DNA of 64,000 bases from an uncultured Clostridia bacterium. Its GTDB lineage: Bacteria; Bacillota; Clostridia; Oscillospirales; Ruminococcaceae. The stretch is taken from NCBI GenBank assembly GCA_947631115.1, contig CANRKB010000004.1, positions 1-64,000 of the forward strand. The letters are read 5' to 3'. Made by a program: the position numbers and the translations under genes. Shown in pieces: positions 7,632 through 16,675 of the stretch. Within the stretch, counting starts at the first letter, position 1; each line of letters begins with the position of its first letter. The notes under the pieces were generated by a model. The model was not told the origin of the DNA and made no database searches. It saw only the letters and a program-made list of their open reading frames with translations.

Positions 7632-9572
7632 ATGGAAAAAAAGAAAAAATTTTATATAACCACTCCCATTTATTACCCCTCGGGAAATCCACACATCGGT
7701 CACTGTTATACGACAGTTGCCTGCGACACTATCGCGAGGTTCAAGCGTATGCAGGGATACGACGTTATGTTTCTTACGGGTACGGACGAGCATGGAATGA
7801 AAATCGAGCAGAAAGCAAAAGACCTCGGCATAACCCCGAAAGAGTATGTCGACCCTATAGTTGACAATTTTAAAAAGCTCTGGAAAGTTATGGGAATAAG
7901 CAACGACCGCTTTATCCGCACGACCGACGACTATCACATAAAGACCGTTCAGTCCGTTTTCAAAAAGCTTTATGACAAGGGTTATATCTACAAGGGCGAG
8001 TATACGGGAAAATACTGCACGCCCTGCGAGAGTTTCTGGACGGAAAGCCAGCTCGACGAAAACGGCTGCTGTCCCGACTGTCACAGACCCGTTATTGACG
8101 CGCACGAGGAGGCTTATTTCCTGAAAATATCGGATTTTGCCGACAGGATAGAAAAGTTTTTGACAGAAACCGACTATCTCACTCCGAAGTCGCGCGTAAA
8201 TGAAATGGTGAACAATTTTATAAAGCCGGGACTCGAAGACCTCTGCGTTTCAAGAACGTCGTTCACGTGGGGAATTCCCGTTACGTTTGACGAAAAGCAC
8301 GTTGTTTATGTCTGGATAGACGCTCTGACGAACTATATAAGCGCGCTTGGCTATGAAAACGACGCCTATGATGATTTCGACAGATACTGGCCCGCGGATA
8401 TGCATATGACGGCAAAGGAAATCGTGAGGTTTCATTCCATTGTATGGATAATTATGCTGATGATGCTGGAAATTCCGCTTCCGAAAAGGCTTTACGGTCA
8501 CGGCTGGATAAACTTTAACGGGCAGAAAATGTCAAAATCCGTCGGCAACGTTATCGATCCGTTCATTCTCGCGGAGCGCTACGGCTCAGACGCGGTGAGA
8601 TACCAGATAATGAGGGATATGCCGTTCGGCTCGGACAGCAATTTCTCGAATGAAATCATGATAAACCGCATAAACTCCGACCTTGCGAACGACCTCGGAA
8701 ACCTTGTTTCAAGAACGGTCGCGATGGCTGACAAATATTTCGGCGGAACGCTCCCGACAGATCGCGAAGCCGAGCCGCTAGACAACGAGCTTATAGAAAT
8801 GGCAAAGGAGCTTTGCGAAAAGGTTTCGCCTATGATAGAAGAAGCGCGGCTTTCAAATGCGCTGGAGGAAATATTCAAGGTCGTTTCAAGAGCCAACAAG
8901 TATATCGACGAAACGGAGCCTTGGAAACTCGGAAAAGACGAGAGCAGAAAAGCTCGTCTTGCTACAGTTTTGTACAACCTGCTCGAAACAATAAGAATAT
9001 GCTCGGCGCTGCTTTCGCCGTTTATGCCTGCGACAATGCCGAAAGTATTCGAGCAGATAGGCGCGAAAGCCGAAGATGTTGAATATGACGCACTCGGAAC
9101 ATTCGGAAAACTTCCTAAAGACGTCACCGTTAAAAAGGGAGAAGTTCTGTTTCCGAGAATTGACATTGAAAAGGAGATCGACGAGCTTAACGCTCTTCTT
9201 AAGCCCGAAAAGACCATACGCGAGGACGAGGATCTCGAAAAGGCGAATATCATAAACATCGACCAATTCGCCGAGATAAAGCTCAGGAGCGGAGAAGTTA
9301 CCGCCTGCGAGAAGATACCGAAAGCGAAGAAGCTTTTAAAGCTCACCGTTGACGACGGCAGACAGGGCAGGCAGATAGTTTCGGGAATTGCCAAATGGTA
9401 TAAGCCTGAAGACCTTGTCGGAAAGAAGATTGTTTTCGTGGCGAACTTGGCTCCCGCAAAGCTCTGCGGGGAATTGTCCGAGGGAATGATTTTAGCCTGC
9501 GACGCGGGAGAGGACGATGTCAGGGTATTATTCCTCGATAAAGACGTACCGAACGGAAGCACGATAAGATAA
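7632..9572 (+). CDS. metG: methionyl-tRNA synthetase with C-terminal tRNA-binding domain
   Basis: This 646-residue class I synthetase charges tRNA-Met. It shows the HIGH-type motif (PHIGHCYTT), a zinc knuckle with CTPC and CCPDC, and KMSKSVGN. Residues from about 545 form an EMAP/Trbp111-like OB-fold (FAEIKLRSGEV ... SGIAKWYKPEDL) that strengthens tRNA binding or dimerisation. The frame is open back to 7545, but the ATG at 7632 begins MEKKKKFYITTPIYYPSG, as in the family. The stop TAA overlaps the tatD ATG by one base, so the two genes are translationally coupled. Confidence 0.97.
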   Translation: MEKKKKFYITTPIYYPSGNPHIGHCYTTVACDTIARFKRMQGYDVMFLTGTDEHGMKIEQKAKDLGITPKEYVDPIVDNFKKLWKVMGISNDRFIRTTDDYHIKTVQSVFKKLYDKGYIYKGEYTGKYCTPCESFWTESQLDENGCCPDCHRPVIDAHEEAYFLKISDFADRIEKFLTETDYLTPKSRVNEMVNNFIKPGLEDLCVSRTSFTWGIPVTFDEKHVVYVWIDALTNYISALGYENDAYDDFDRYWPADMHMTAKEIVRFHSIVWIIMLMMLEIPLPKRLYGHGWINFNGQKMSKSVGNVIDPFILAERYGSDAVRYQIMRDMPFGSDSNFSNEIMINRINSDLANDLGNLVSRTVAMADKYFGGTLPTDREAEPLDNELIEMAKELCEKVSPMIEEARLSNALEEIFKVVSRANKYIDETEPWKLGKDESRKARLATVLYNLLETIRICSALLSPFMPATMPKVFEQIGAKAEDVEYDALGTFGKLPKDVTVKKGEVLFPRIDIEKEIDELNALLKPEKTIREDEDLEKANIINIDQFAEIKLRSGEVTACEKIPKAKKLLKLTVDDGRQGRQIVSGIAKWYKPEDLVGKKIVFVANLAPAKLCGELSEGMILACDAGEDDVRVLFLDKDVPNGSTIR

Positions 9573-10336
9573 TGGGAATTTTTGACACTCACGCGCACTA
9601 TTTAAAAAGAGATTTCCCCGAGGATTTAGAGGAAGTTTTAAACGGTCTTAAGGAAAAGAACGTAGAGCGCATTATTGCGGTAGGCTGTAATTTAGAGGCT
9701 TCGGAAGAAGAAATAGCCCTTGCGCAGAGATATGACATAGTATACGCTTCTGCGGGGATTCACCCCGAGGACGCGGGAAAGCTCCCAAGCGACTGGGAAG
9801 AACGGCTCGGGGAATTGCTGAAAATGCCGAAAGTAGTTGCGCTGGGGGAGATAGGTCTTGACTATCACTATGACGACGCGCCCGAAAAGGACGTTCAGCG
9901 GGATGTTTTCATAAAACAACTCGAAATGGCGAAAGCGCCGGACTTGCCCGTTATTATCCACTCGCGTGACGCCTGCGCGGAAACTATGGAGATTCTACGA
10001 GAATATAAGCCTAGGGGCGTTATGCACTGTTTTTCATACTCGGCTGAGACCGCTCGGGAAGTAATAAAACTCGGAATGTATATAGGCTTTACGGGCGTGC
10101 TTACATTCAAGAACGCGAAGAAAGCCGTTCAAGCGTGCGAGGAAATACCGATAGACAGGCTGCTTCTTGAAACGGACAGCCCTTATATGGCTCCCGAGCC
10201 GCACAGGGGCGAGCGCTCCGACAGCTCGATGATACGGTTCACCGCCGCGAAAATGGCGGAGATAAAAGGCGTATCGACCGAAGAAATGATCGAAATTGCA
10301 AACCAAAACGGCAGAAGATTATTTTTCGGGGAATAA
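9572..10336 (+). CDS. tatD: TatD family metal-dependent DNase
   Basis: The 254-residue TIM-barrel hydrolase has the TatD metal ligands: FDTHAHY at the start, the Glu of ALGEIGLDYHYD, HSRDA, MHCFSY and LLLETDSPY. TatD enzymes are 3'-5' exonucleases/deoxyribonucleases implicated in DNA repair. The metG-tatD order is widely conserved in Firmicutes. Its ATG shares one base with the metG stop. No oddities. Confidence 0.95.
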   Translation: MGIFDTHAHYLKRDFPEDLEEVLNGLKEKNVERIIAVGCNLEASEEEIALAQRYDIVYASAGIHPEDAGKLPSDWEERLGELLKMPKVVALGEIGLDYHYDDAPEKDVQRDVFIKQLEMAKAPDLPVIIHSRDACAETMEILREYKPRGVMHCFSYSAETAREVIKLGMYIGFTGVLTFKNAKKAVQACEEIPIDRLLLETDSPYMAPEPHRGERSDSSMIRFTAAKMAEIKGVSTEEMIEIANQNGRRLFFGE

Positions 10337-10457
10337 GTTGAAATTATGACAGTGATTATCTGTCTGCAATAATAATTACTTTTAGTATGAAAGGAGAAAA
10401 GGGAAAGGATATTTTTCAAGCTTGCCGAAGAGAGAACAAGTTTAAGTTTTCAACTCC

Positions 10458-10480
10458 GGCCTCTAACCTCCAGCTTCTAG
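10458..10480. repeat. CTCTAAC/CTTCTAG motif array
   Basis: This short array of CTCTAAC, CTCCAGC and TTCTAG units belongs to the same intergenic motif family seen near 22351, 34945, 44931 and 47135. It lies in the 177-bp gap between tatD and the CBS-domain gene. The rest of that gap shows no gene. Confidence 0.6.
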
Positions 10481-10558
10481 CGTGTTGCTTTAATCGGCAA
10501 AAAACCTACAGGATTGGAAAACAGGTTTGAGAGAAAATATTTCTTTCCGAAATTCTAT

Positions 10559-11509
10559 ATGGATTCAGATGGTGCCCGAAGTACGGACGTTCAACGTTCC
10601 GAACAAAACGAACACAAAACGGCGAGGTTTTTCCTTGCGCCGCTTATCTGGCTTGAAAAGGGGCTTTCGGCGCTTTTGAAAAAAGCGCTCGGGGCAAACT
10701 ATGCCGATGTTACGGAAGACGAGGTCATGGACCTCGTAGACGCTCTTGCAAAGGACGAGGAAGAGGGCGGCATAGAAGAAGATTCCGCGCAGATGATAAA
10801 CAACATCTTCGAGTTTGCGGGGCTTAACGCGGCGGACGTTATGACGCACAGAACGGCTATTGTGGGAGTGGACGTAAACAAAATTACGCTCGACGACCTT
10901 ATTTATACCGCGCTCGATCTGGGATTTTCGCGCATACCCGTATATGAAGGGACTATCGACAAGATAGTCGGAATCATTATTGTAAAAGACCTGTTGTGTC
11001 TTATAGGAAAGCAGGATCTTTCGGACTTTGAGATAAAGGACTTTTTGCGCGACGTCAGCTTTATTCCCGAGGCTTGCCCCTGCTCGGATATTTTCAAGAC
11101 CATGAACAAGCTCAAGGCGGGAATGGTTGTCGTAGTGGACGAATACGGAGGAACGGCGGGAATCGTTACTCTCGAAGACATAATCGAAGCCGTTATGGGC
11201 AATATCCAGGACGAATACGACGACGAAAAGAGCGAGATAACGCGCATAGACGAAAATACCTACGACGTTTCGGGAGAAGCCGATCCCGAGGACGTTTTCA
11301 AAGAATTCGACGTTGAACTTCCCGAGGGTCACGAATATGAAACAATCGCGGGCTTTGTAACGGATAAGCTCGGATATATACCCGAGGAAACGGAGCTTGT
11401 GCCGCCGTCCGTAGAATACGAGGGAGTAAGGCTTATAGTTTTACAGGTTGAGGACAGAAACATACTGAAGATCCGCGCCGTTCGGATCATGGAAGAAGAG
11501 GACAACTGA
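10559..11509 (+). CDS. CorC/HlyC-like CBS-domain protein lacking the CNNM membrane domain
   Basis: The protein contains two CBS domains (about residues 75-190) and a C-terminal CorC_HlyC domain (about 205-300), as in proteins linked to Mg/Co efflux. It begins MDSDGARSTDV and runs quickly into FFLAPLIWLEKGLSALLKK, which resembles the linker that follows the four-helix CNNM domain in full-length relatives. No membrane domain precedes it, so it is either a soluble CorC type or a product of internal deletion. An in-frame TTG at 10514 is an alternative start; neither start has a good ribosome binding site. It is followed after one base by nth. Confidence 0.8.
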   Translation: MDSDGARSTDVQRSEQNEHKTARFFLAPLIWLEKGLSALLKKALGANYADVTEDEVMDLVDALAKDEEEGGIEEDSAQMINNIFEFAGLNAADVMTHRTAIVGVDVNKITLDDLIYTALDLGFSRIPVYEGTIDKIVGIIIVKDLLCLIGKQDLSDFEIKDFLRDVSFIPEACPCSDIFKTMNKLKAGMVVVVDEYGGTAGIVTLEDIIEAVMGNIQDEYDDEKSEITRIDENTYDVSGEADPEDVFKEFDVELPEGHEYETIAGFVTDKLGYIPEETELVPPSVEYEGVRLIVLQVEDRNILKIRAVRIMEEEDN

Positions 11510-11510
11510 T

Positions 11511-12152
11511 TTGGCTGTATCAAAGAAAAAGCTTGCCGCACAGATAATCGAGCGGCTCAAAGAAGAATATCCCGACGTTAAGTGTGCGCTCGAATACCGG
11601 AAACCGCACGAACTGCTTATCGCTACGCGCTTGTCTGCACAATGCACCGACAAGCGCGTTAATATAGTTACGCCCGCGCTGTTTGAAAGATTTCCGACAA
11701 TTGAAGCGTTTGCGGAAGCGGACGTTTCCGAGGTCGAAAAGTACATACAGTCCTGCGGGCTGTTTCATACGAAAGCTAAGGACATTGTGGAAATGTGCAG
11801 GCAGCTCAGGGATATTTACAATTCTACCGTTCCCGACAGCATAGAGGAGCTTGTAAAGCTCTCGGGAGTAGGGAGAAAAACCGCGAATTTAATCGTAGGC
11901 GACCTTTACGGAAAGCCTGCGATCGTCTGCGATACGCACGTTATACGCATTACAAACAAGCTCGGTCTTGCTGAGGGAAAGGACGCCGCGTCCGTAGAAA
12001 AGCAGCTCCGCGGGATAATTCCCTCCGACGAGGGCGCGTTGTTCTGTCATAGGCTCGTGTGGCACGGGAGAGAGGTTTGTATTGCGCGAAATCCGAAATG
12101 CAAAGAGTGCGTATTGAAAGAATTATGCAAGACAGGAAATAAAGTGAAATGA
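11511..12152 (+). CDS. nth: endonuclease III
   Basis: This 213-residue DNA glycosylase/AP lyase repairs oxidised pyrimidines. The helix-hairpin-helix carries KLSGVGRKTANLIVG with the catalytic Lys, and CDTHVIRI has the catalytic Asp. The iron-sulphur cluster loop is intact (C-x6-C-x2-C-x5-C in CIARNPKCKECVLKELC). The start is TTG at 11511, with GAGGA 8 nt upstream inside the end of the preceding gene. The stop overlaps the next ATG (ATGA). Confidence 0.95.
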   Translation: MAVSKKKLAAQIIERLKEEYPDVKCALEYRKPHELLIATRLSAQCTDKRVNIVTPALFERFPTIEAFAEADVSEVEKYIQSCGLFHTKAKDIVEMCRQLRDIYNSTVPDSIEELVKLSGVGRKTANLIVGDLYGKPAIVCDTHVIRITNKLGLAEGKDAASVEKQLRGIIPSDEGALFCHRLVWHGREVCIARNPKCKECVLKELCKTGNKVK

Positions 12153-12934
12153 AATATTGTACAAAAGAATGGTATGAAATGACGCAGAGAACGGGCTTCC
12201 ATCTACTTTTAACGACAGACGAAAGAGCGGAAAAGTTTTCCGAGAAGTTTTACAATTTTGTTTACGGGCAAAGGGAAAAAGAACAGCTCGAAATTGCCGA
12301 AGAATCATCAAAGGCAAGGTTTGAGGATTATTTCGATCAGCTTGATTTTGCAACCTTAGATGAATACAACAAAGCCCGAGAAAAATTTACCCCTCCGAAA
12401 TTCGATCCCGACGGCATAAAGGCAAAATTTGCCAAGGCTCAAGAGTACAATATAGAGTTGCTCGAAAGGTCGCTCCCCGAATATATACTCGAAAAGGTTG
12501 CGGATATAAGGGTTTTGGCGCTGGACTATTGCTCGAACGAAGTTAAATGGCTTATCGAGAATTATTGCAAGGAAAACGAAGAAAAGACCGAGCGGACGAT
12601 GGACGAGCTTATGGAAGCGGAAAAGCGCGAGTTCGGCGATAAAATGCCCGAATTTACAAAAGAGAGCCTCCACGACTGCGAGATAACGGCGGTCGAAAAA
12701 GACGGCGGTGATATTGTTATAAGATTTGACAATTCGGGAGGATTTACCGACTGCAAGAGCGTTATATTCAAAAACGCCGAAATAGTCGAGCAGGACGGAG
12801 ATTTAATCGGCGCGGTCTGGCTGTACGACGAAATTTACAAAGCCGAAAACGGATTTGAAATTCACGCGCTTTTAACGGGAGAAGATCTGAAATATTTTAC
12901 AGTGAAATGCGAAGATACGGAGTTTATACGCTGA
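12149..12934 (+). CDS. DUF4085 family protein
   Basis: The 261-residue protein opens with MKYCTKEWYEMTQRTGFHLLL, the typical start of DUF4085 proteins of Firmicutes, whose function is unknown. The N-terminal two thirds are helical and highly charged. The last 80 residues look like a beta-rich domain (DIVIRFDNSGGFTDCKSVIF). There is no signal peptide or membrane segment. It is translationally coupled to nth by an ATGA overlap and is followed after 12 bp by an amidohydrolase. The family name is from memory of the N-terminal pattern. Confidence 0.7.
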   Translation: MKYCTKEWYEMTQRTGFHLLLTTDERAEKFSEKFYNFVYGQREKEQLEIAEESSKARFEDYFDQLDFATLDEYNKAREKFTPPKFDPDGIKAKFAKAQEYNIELLERSLPEYILEKVADIRVLALDYCSNEVKWLIENYCKENEEKTERTMDELMEAEKREFGDKMPEFTKESLHDCEITAVEKDGGDIVIRFDNSGGFTDCKSVIFKNAEIVEQDGDLIGAVWLYDEIYKAENGFEIHALLTGEDLKYFTVKCEDTEFIR

Positions 12935-12946
12935 AAAGGAGAAGAA

Positions 12947-13750
12947 ATGGAATTTGAAATAATTGATTTTCATACGCACCCTTTTAAAGTTCCCGAAGAG
13001 AACATCTGCAGGCACAAGGAATATTGCGATATGTCCGCGGAAAATACTCCCGAATATCTCAAAAGCCTGGGTATCTCGCATATCTGCGGGTCGGTGCTCA
13101 GCCTAAACAGAAAGGATCTGCCCGAGGACTTTTCGCTTTGGGACAAGATAAAGCTTTCAAACAAGACGGCGCTTGAGCTTGCGGAGCAATACAAAGGGTT
13201 TTACACCCCGGGTTTTCACGTTCACCCGAAGTATGTCCGCGAAAGCTGCGAGGAAATTGAAAAGATGAGCGAAAAGGGCGTAAAGCTTATAGGCGAGCTT
13301 GTGCCGTATATGTGCGAATGGTCGGACTATTCCTGCGGGGAATTTGACGAGATACTGGACGTTGCGCAGATGTATGACATGGTCGTAAATTTCCACACAA
13401 TCGACAACGATCAGATTGACCAAATGGTTAAAAAGCACCCGAAAGTTACGTTCGTCGCGGCGCACCCCGGCGACGGCGAAAACCCGCAAAGGCATTTTGA
13501 AAGAATGAAGATGAGCGAGAATTATTATCTTGACCTTTCGGGTACGGGAATTTTCCGTCACGGAGTTTTAAGGCACGGAATAGACCTTTGCGGCTCGGAG
13601 CGGTTTTTGTTCGGATCGGACTTTCCGATTTGTTCGCCCGCAATGTACATAGGAGAGCTTATGCTGAATCCCTTGTACACGGACGGGGAAAGGAAGAATA
13701 TCTTTTCGGAAAACGCGAAAAGACTTTTGGGTTTAAACGGCGCGAAATAA
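12947..13750 (+). CDS. amidohydrolase family protein (TIM-barrel metal hydrolase)
   Basis: The 267-residue protein shows an amidohydrolase-2 type pattern: DFHTHPF at the N-terminus, FHVHP, a GELVPYM strand, NFHTIDND, VAAHPGDG, and the terminal metal Asp in LFGSDFPIC. Substrate cannot be inferred; relatives include decarboxylases and lactonases. It follows the DUF4085 gene by 12 bp with its own GGAG site (AAAAGGAGAAGAA). It is the last gene of this plus-strand run and ends at a terminator. Confidence 0.85.
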   Translation: MEFEIIDFHTHPFKVPEENICRHKEYCDMSAENTPEYLKSLGISHICGSVLSLNRKDLPEDFSLWDKIKLSNKTALELAEQYKGFYTPGFHVHPKYVRESCEEIEKMSEKGVKLIGELVPYMCEWSDYSCGEFDEILDVAQMYDMVVNFHTIDNDQIDQMVKKHPKVTFVAAHPGDGENPQRHFERMKMSENYYLDLSGTGIFRHGVLRHGIDLCGSERFLFGSDFPICSPAMYIGELMLNPLYTDGERKNIFSENAKRLLGLNGAK

Positions 13751-13755
13751 TAAAT

Positions 13756-13800
13756 CGGCGTTCCATTTATCTAAAGGATAATTGAAACGCCGTTTTCTTT
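13756..13800 (+). terminator. intrinsic terminator after the amidohydrolase gene
   Basis: CGGCGTT (13756-13762) pairs with AACGCCG (13786-13792) and is followed by TTTTCTTTT. It separates two convergent genes and partly overlaps the 3' end of the lipoprotein gene on the other strand. Confidence 0.75.
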
Positions 13801-15320
13801 TACCACGAATCGTTCAGAGCATAACTGTTTATATCGGGAAGCTCGTCGCGAGTCAGCATTATTTTTGAATAATAGGCTTCTTTAAGCTCCTCGTCGGTAT
13901 ATCCCGACAGCGCCTCAAGCGCCGTCCAGAGCCAGAAAGCGTTGTCGCGGTTCATATAGTCCGATCTCGGCATAACGTCGCACGCCGTCACCGCGAGCAT
14001 CTTCTTCGTCGGAAAAGCCCTCGACAGCGCCATAAATCTGCCCGCAAAAGCCGAGTCCGAACCCTCCGCAAAACTCTGCCCGATTATGTCGCAATAATTA
14101 GCGCCGGGATAATATGCCGAGTTTCCGCTGTAAACAAAGATAAGATTTGAAAGCCTATGGAAATTACACATTCTGTCGAATATAAGCGCATAAAGCTTTT
14201 TAAAACTCGCCATGTCGTCGCTCCACCAGTACATGCCCGAATCCGCATTGGGAATAGGCTCGAATAATGTCACAACGTCCTTGTACTTCAGCTTTAAAAG
14301 ATACTCCGCGACCTTGTCTATATCCGAAATCAAAGCGCAAAACTCGGCGGTAACTTCTCCTCTTTCATAAAGCGCTTTTATCTCCTCGCCGGTCATTGTC
14401 GACAACTTTTCAACGTCCGCCGTTCTTATTGCTTTTCTAAGGTCGAAATCCCCCGTCTTTACGGAGCGCAGTTCGTTCGGGGAATACCAGTGCCATTTAT
14501 ACGACACTATCCCGCCGCTCTTGCTCCATTGTTCCGCGAGCGCTATATCGTCCAAAAGGAACTTTTCTTTATCGGCGTTTTGCGAAAGCGCAAAAGCAAG
14601 CTGCGAGCCGCGAATTGCGGGGTATCTCCCCGTTGTCTTATATATCTCGTCAATTTCGGCGTTTGTGCCGACGGTGACATTTGCGGCGGTAAGAGAATTT
14701 ATCCCGTAAATGTCCGAGAAAAAGTTCATAGCCCCTATTACTCCGAGGCTTGCATACGGATTTTCAGAAGCCGTTTCCGTCCTATAGCAGGAATAATCCG
14801 CGCTGTCGGAGTTTTCGATCATTATACAGTCGATGTCCGCCGTGCCGCTGCAGGCTTCGAGCATGATCTCGTTTCTCCCGCCCGCAAGATAAACGCAGTC
14901 TACCGCTTCATAACCAAACTCGTTTCCCGAAGTCACATAGAACATTCCCTCGGTTTTTTTGTTTATTTTAAGTTTTATTGCCGCGCCGCTTTCCGAGCGC
15001 ACGGATAAAACAACGCGATAGTGCTGGGACGTTTCAATTTCCGCATAACAGCTAAGCTCCCCGCCCTTGTCAAAATGAACATGACCCTCGGCAGCAGTTC
15101 CGTTTTTAAAAGCGCCGTCCGAGGCTTTTATTTTTGTGATAAATTCACTGTTGCCGTATTCAAAATCTTCGGGTTCGAGTTCCTCGTATATCTCGAGTAC
15201 TGAAGAATCATCTATAGAAGAGTTGTCCGTTAAAATGATCTCGGGTATAGCATTGCAGCCGCATAAGCAGAATACGCTTATCAAGCAGAGCGAAACAATT
15301 TTTTTAGAAAACTTTTTCAT
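13800..15320 (-). CDS. GH26-like lipoprotein with N-terminal carbohydrate-binding-like domain, catalytic residues lost
   Basis: This 506-residue predicted lipoprotein has a lipobox ending in LCGC (Cys22). Residues about 58-170 look like a CBM35/CBM6-type beta-sandwich. Residues about 190-500 resemble GH26 beta-mannanases: GGIVSYKWHWYSP, a segment ending SGMYWW, and YYPGANYCDIIGQ. When the SGMYWW segment is aligned without gaps to the family's RP-x-HE...WFWW motif, the acid/base Glu position is Asn358. The expected nucleophile position in LAVTACDVMP is Ala446. It may therefore bind rather than cleave glycans. It ends the nudix-secA2-mnmE-trkA run, 49 bp after trkA. Fold assignment is by motif recall. 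Confidence 0.72.
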   Translation of the reverse strand: MKKFSKKIVSLCLISVFCLCGCNAIPEIILTDNSSIDDSSVLEIYEELEPEDFEYGNSEFITKIKASDGAFKNGTAAEGHVHFDKGGELSCYAEIETSQHYRVVLSVRSESGAAIKLKINKKTEGMFYVTSGNEFGYEAVDCVYLAGGRNEIMLEACSGTADIDCIMIENSDSADYSCYRTETASENPYASLGVIGAMNFFSDIYGINSLTAANVTVGTNAEIDEIYKTTGRYPAIRGSQLAFALSQNADKEKFLLDDIALAEQWSKSGGIVSYKWHWYSPNELRSVKTGDFDLRKAIRTADVEKLSTMTGEEIKALYERGEVTAEFCALISDIDKVAEYLLKLKYKDVVTLFEPIPNADSGMYWWSDDMASFKKLYALIFDRMCNFHRLSNLIFVYSGNSAYYPGANYCDIIGQSFAEGSDSAFAGRFMALSRAFPTKKMLAVTACDVMPRSDYMNRDNAFWLWTALEALSGYTDEELKEAYYSKIMLTRDELPDINSYALNDSW

Positions 15321-15369
15321 ATCTTGTTCAGACCTTATTGTTTATTATGTACAGCGATTTAAGCTAAAG

Positions 15370-16032
15370 TCAGTCTTTTATCTTCAGGGCTTTTCTGAGT
15401 TCCTTTTCCCGCGAATTGATTATTACGCAAAGTATAACGTCGCCGCTCAAAAGCATTGTACCGCCGCGCGGGATTATAACTCTGTCGTCTCTGCTTATGC
15501 AGGCAAGGTTGCAGTCGGGCGGAAGTGAAATTTCGGAAATTTGCTTTCCCTCCAAAGCATAGTTTTCGGGGAGCGTTATCTCAATAAGCGACGCTTCGTC
15601 GCCGTCCAGTCTCATAAGGCGCTTTATCGCGCTGAACTCAACTTCGTTTTCAAGAAGCTGTATGATGTTGTCGGTTGCCGAAATTACGATGTCAATTCCG
15701 AGGGCTTTGAGAGCGTCGGTGTTTTTGGGGTTGTTTACCTTTGCTATGGTTTTCTTTACGCCGAAAACCTGCTTCGCCGTCTGACAGCAGACGAGGTTTC
15801 TCTCGTCCTTTCCCATAACGGCAATAACGCAGTCGGCTTTCGCGCAGCCGCAGGCTTCGAGCGCCTCGACCGTCGTGCCGTCGCCGCGGCTTACTTCAGC
15901 CTCTAAATTGTTCGCGCAATAGCGGCTCTGCTCCTTGTCAATTTCTATCACAACAACGTCGTATCCGTTTTCGCAAAGCGTTTTTGCGAGATAAAACCCG
16001 ACCTTTCCGCCGCCGACAATTATTGTTTTCAT
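15370..16032 (-). CDS. TrkA-type potassium channel regulator (RCK domains)
   Basis: The 220-residue protein starts with a Rossmann NAD-binding RCK-N domain (MKTIIVGGGKVGFYLAKTL, acidic residue in VVVIEIDK) and ends with a TrkA-C domain (about 135-220). Such proteins form gating rings on KtrB/TrkH-type K+ transporters. A second trkA-like gene is directly upstream (13 bp), so the gating ring may be built from both. A TrkH-type transporter is encoded 36 kb away at 51628-52986 and is a plausible partner. Confidence 0.88.
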   Translation of the reverse strand: MKTIIVGGGKVGFYLAKTLCENGYDVVVIEIDKEQSRYCANNLEAEVSRGDGTTVEALEACGCAKADCVIAVMGKDERNLVCCQTAKQVFGVKKTIAKVNNPKNTDALKALGIDIVISATDNIIQLLENEVEFSAIKRLMRLDGDEASLIEITLPENYALEGKQISEISLPPDCNLACISRDDRVIIPRGGTMLLSGDVILCVIINSREKELRKALKIKD

Positions 16033-16045
16033 TTACGTTCCCCCT

Positions 16046-16660
16046 TTATTTGTCCGCAAAAATCAGCTTGTCGCCCGCTTCGAGCGGGGTTTGCTGCCCT
16101 CTGTAAAGTATAAGCATGCTGTCGCGCAGAATTGCAAACAAAACTTCGCTTCCCACGAGCTGAATATCCCCGGGCATTGAGCCTACAAGCTCGTCGGGCA
16201 GTTCTATCGTTGAAAAATGAACGGTGTGGCTTCCGAAAATAAGCTCCTTTCCCTCGCCGTCGTCCTCTTCGATTGCGGCGCGGGCGGCGCTTACCGTCAG
16301 CTTTACGGGGCAGATGACGTTTATCCCGAACTTTTCAAAAACTTCGCCCTTGCTGATGTTGTTCACTCTGGCGTAAATTTTCGGAACATTAAACGCCTGC
16401 TTTGCAAGCTGCGACACCATTATATTCATGTCGTCGTCTTCCGTTACGGCATAAAGCGCGTCGCAGGTCGTTATTCCCGCGCGCTTTAAAACCTCCTGGT
16501 CAATAGCTACGCCCGTCGTCGTAAATCCTCCGAAATCTGCGGGCAGTTTTTCAAACGCGTCCTCGTTTTTTTCAACGACCGACACGTCGTGACCTATCTT
16601 GTCGAACTCTCCCGCAAGAGCGCTTCCGACAAGCCCGCAGCCGATTATAAGTATGTTCAT
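16046..16660 (-). CDS. TrkA-type potassium channel regulator (RCK domains), second copy
   Basis: This 204-residue paralogue of the neighbouring protein has the Rossmann motif IIGCGLVGSALA, an RCK-N domain and a C-terminal TrkA-C domain (about 120-204, FSTIELPDELVGS). The adjacent pair resembles the two TrkA-like genes of KtrAB/TrkAH systems in several Clostridia. It follows the GNAT gene by 15 bp and precedes the other copy by 13 bp, so all three are on one transcript. Confidence 0.88.
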   Translation of the reverse strand: MNILIIGCGLVGSALAGEFDKIGHDVSVVEKNEDAFEKLPADFGGFTTTGVAIDQEVLKRAGITTCDALYAVTEDDDMNIMVSQLAKQAFNVPKIYARVNNISKGEVFEKFGINVICPVKLTVSAARAAIEEDDGEGKELIFGSHTVHFSTIELPDELVGSMPGDIQLVGSEVLFAILRDSMLILYRGQQTPLEAGDKLIFADK

Positions 16661-16675
16661 ATTCTTCCTCCGTTT

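Noticed and set aside
7325-8105. N-terminal extension of the CdaR-like regulator
   Set aside because: The open frame continues 260 codons upstream but crosses both divergent promoters and metG; the ATG at 7325 has the ribosome binding site and the family start.
8579-9598. Serine-rich minus-strand open frame opposite metG
   Set aside because: It is the mirror of metG codon bias, with no recognisable domain.
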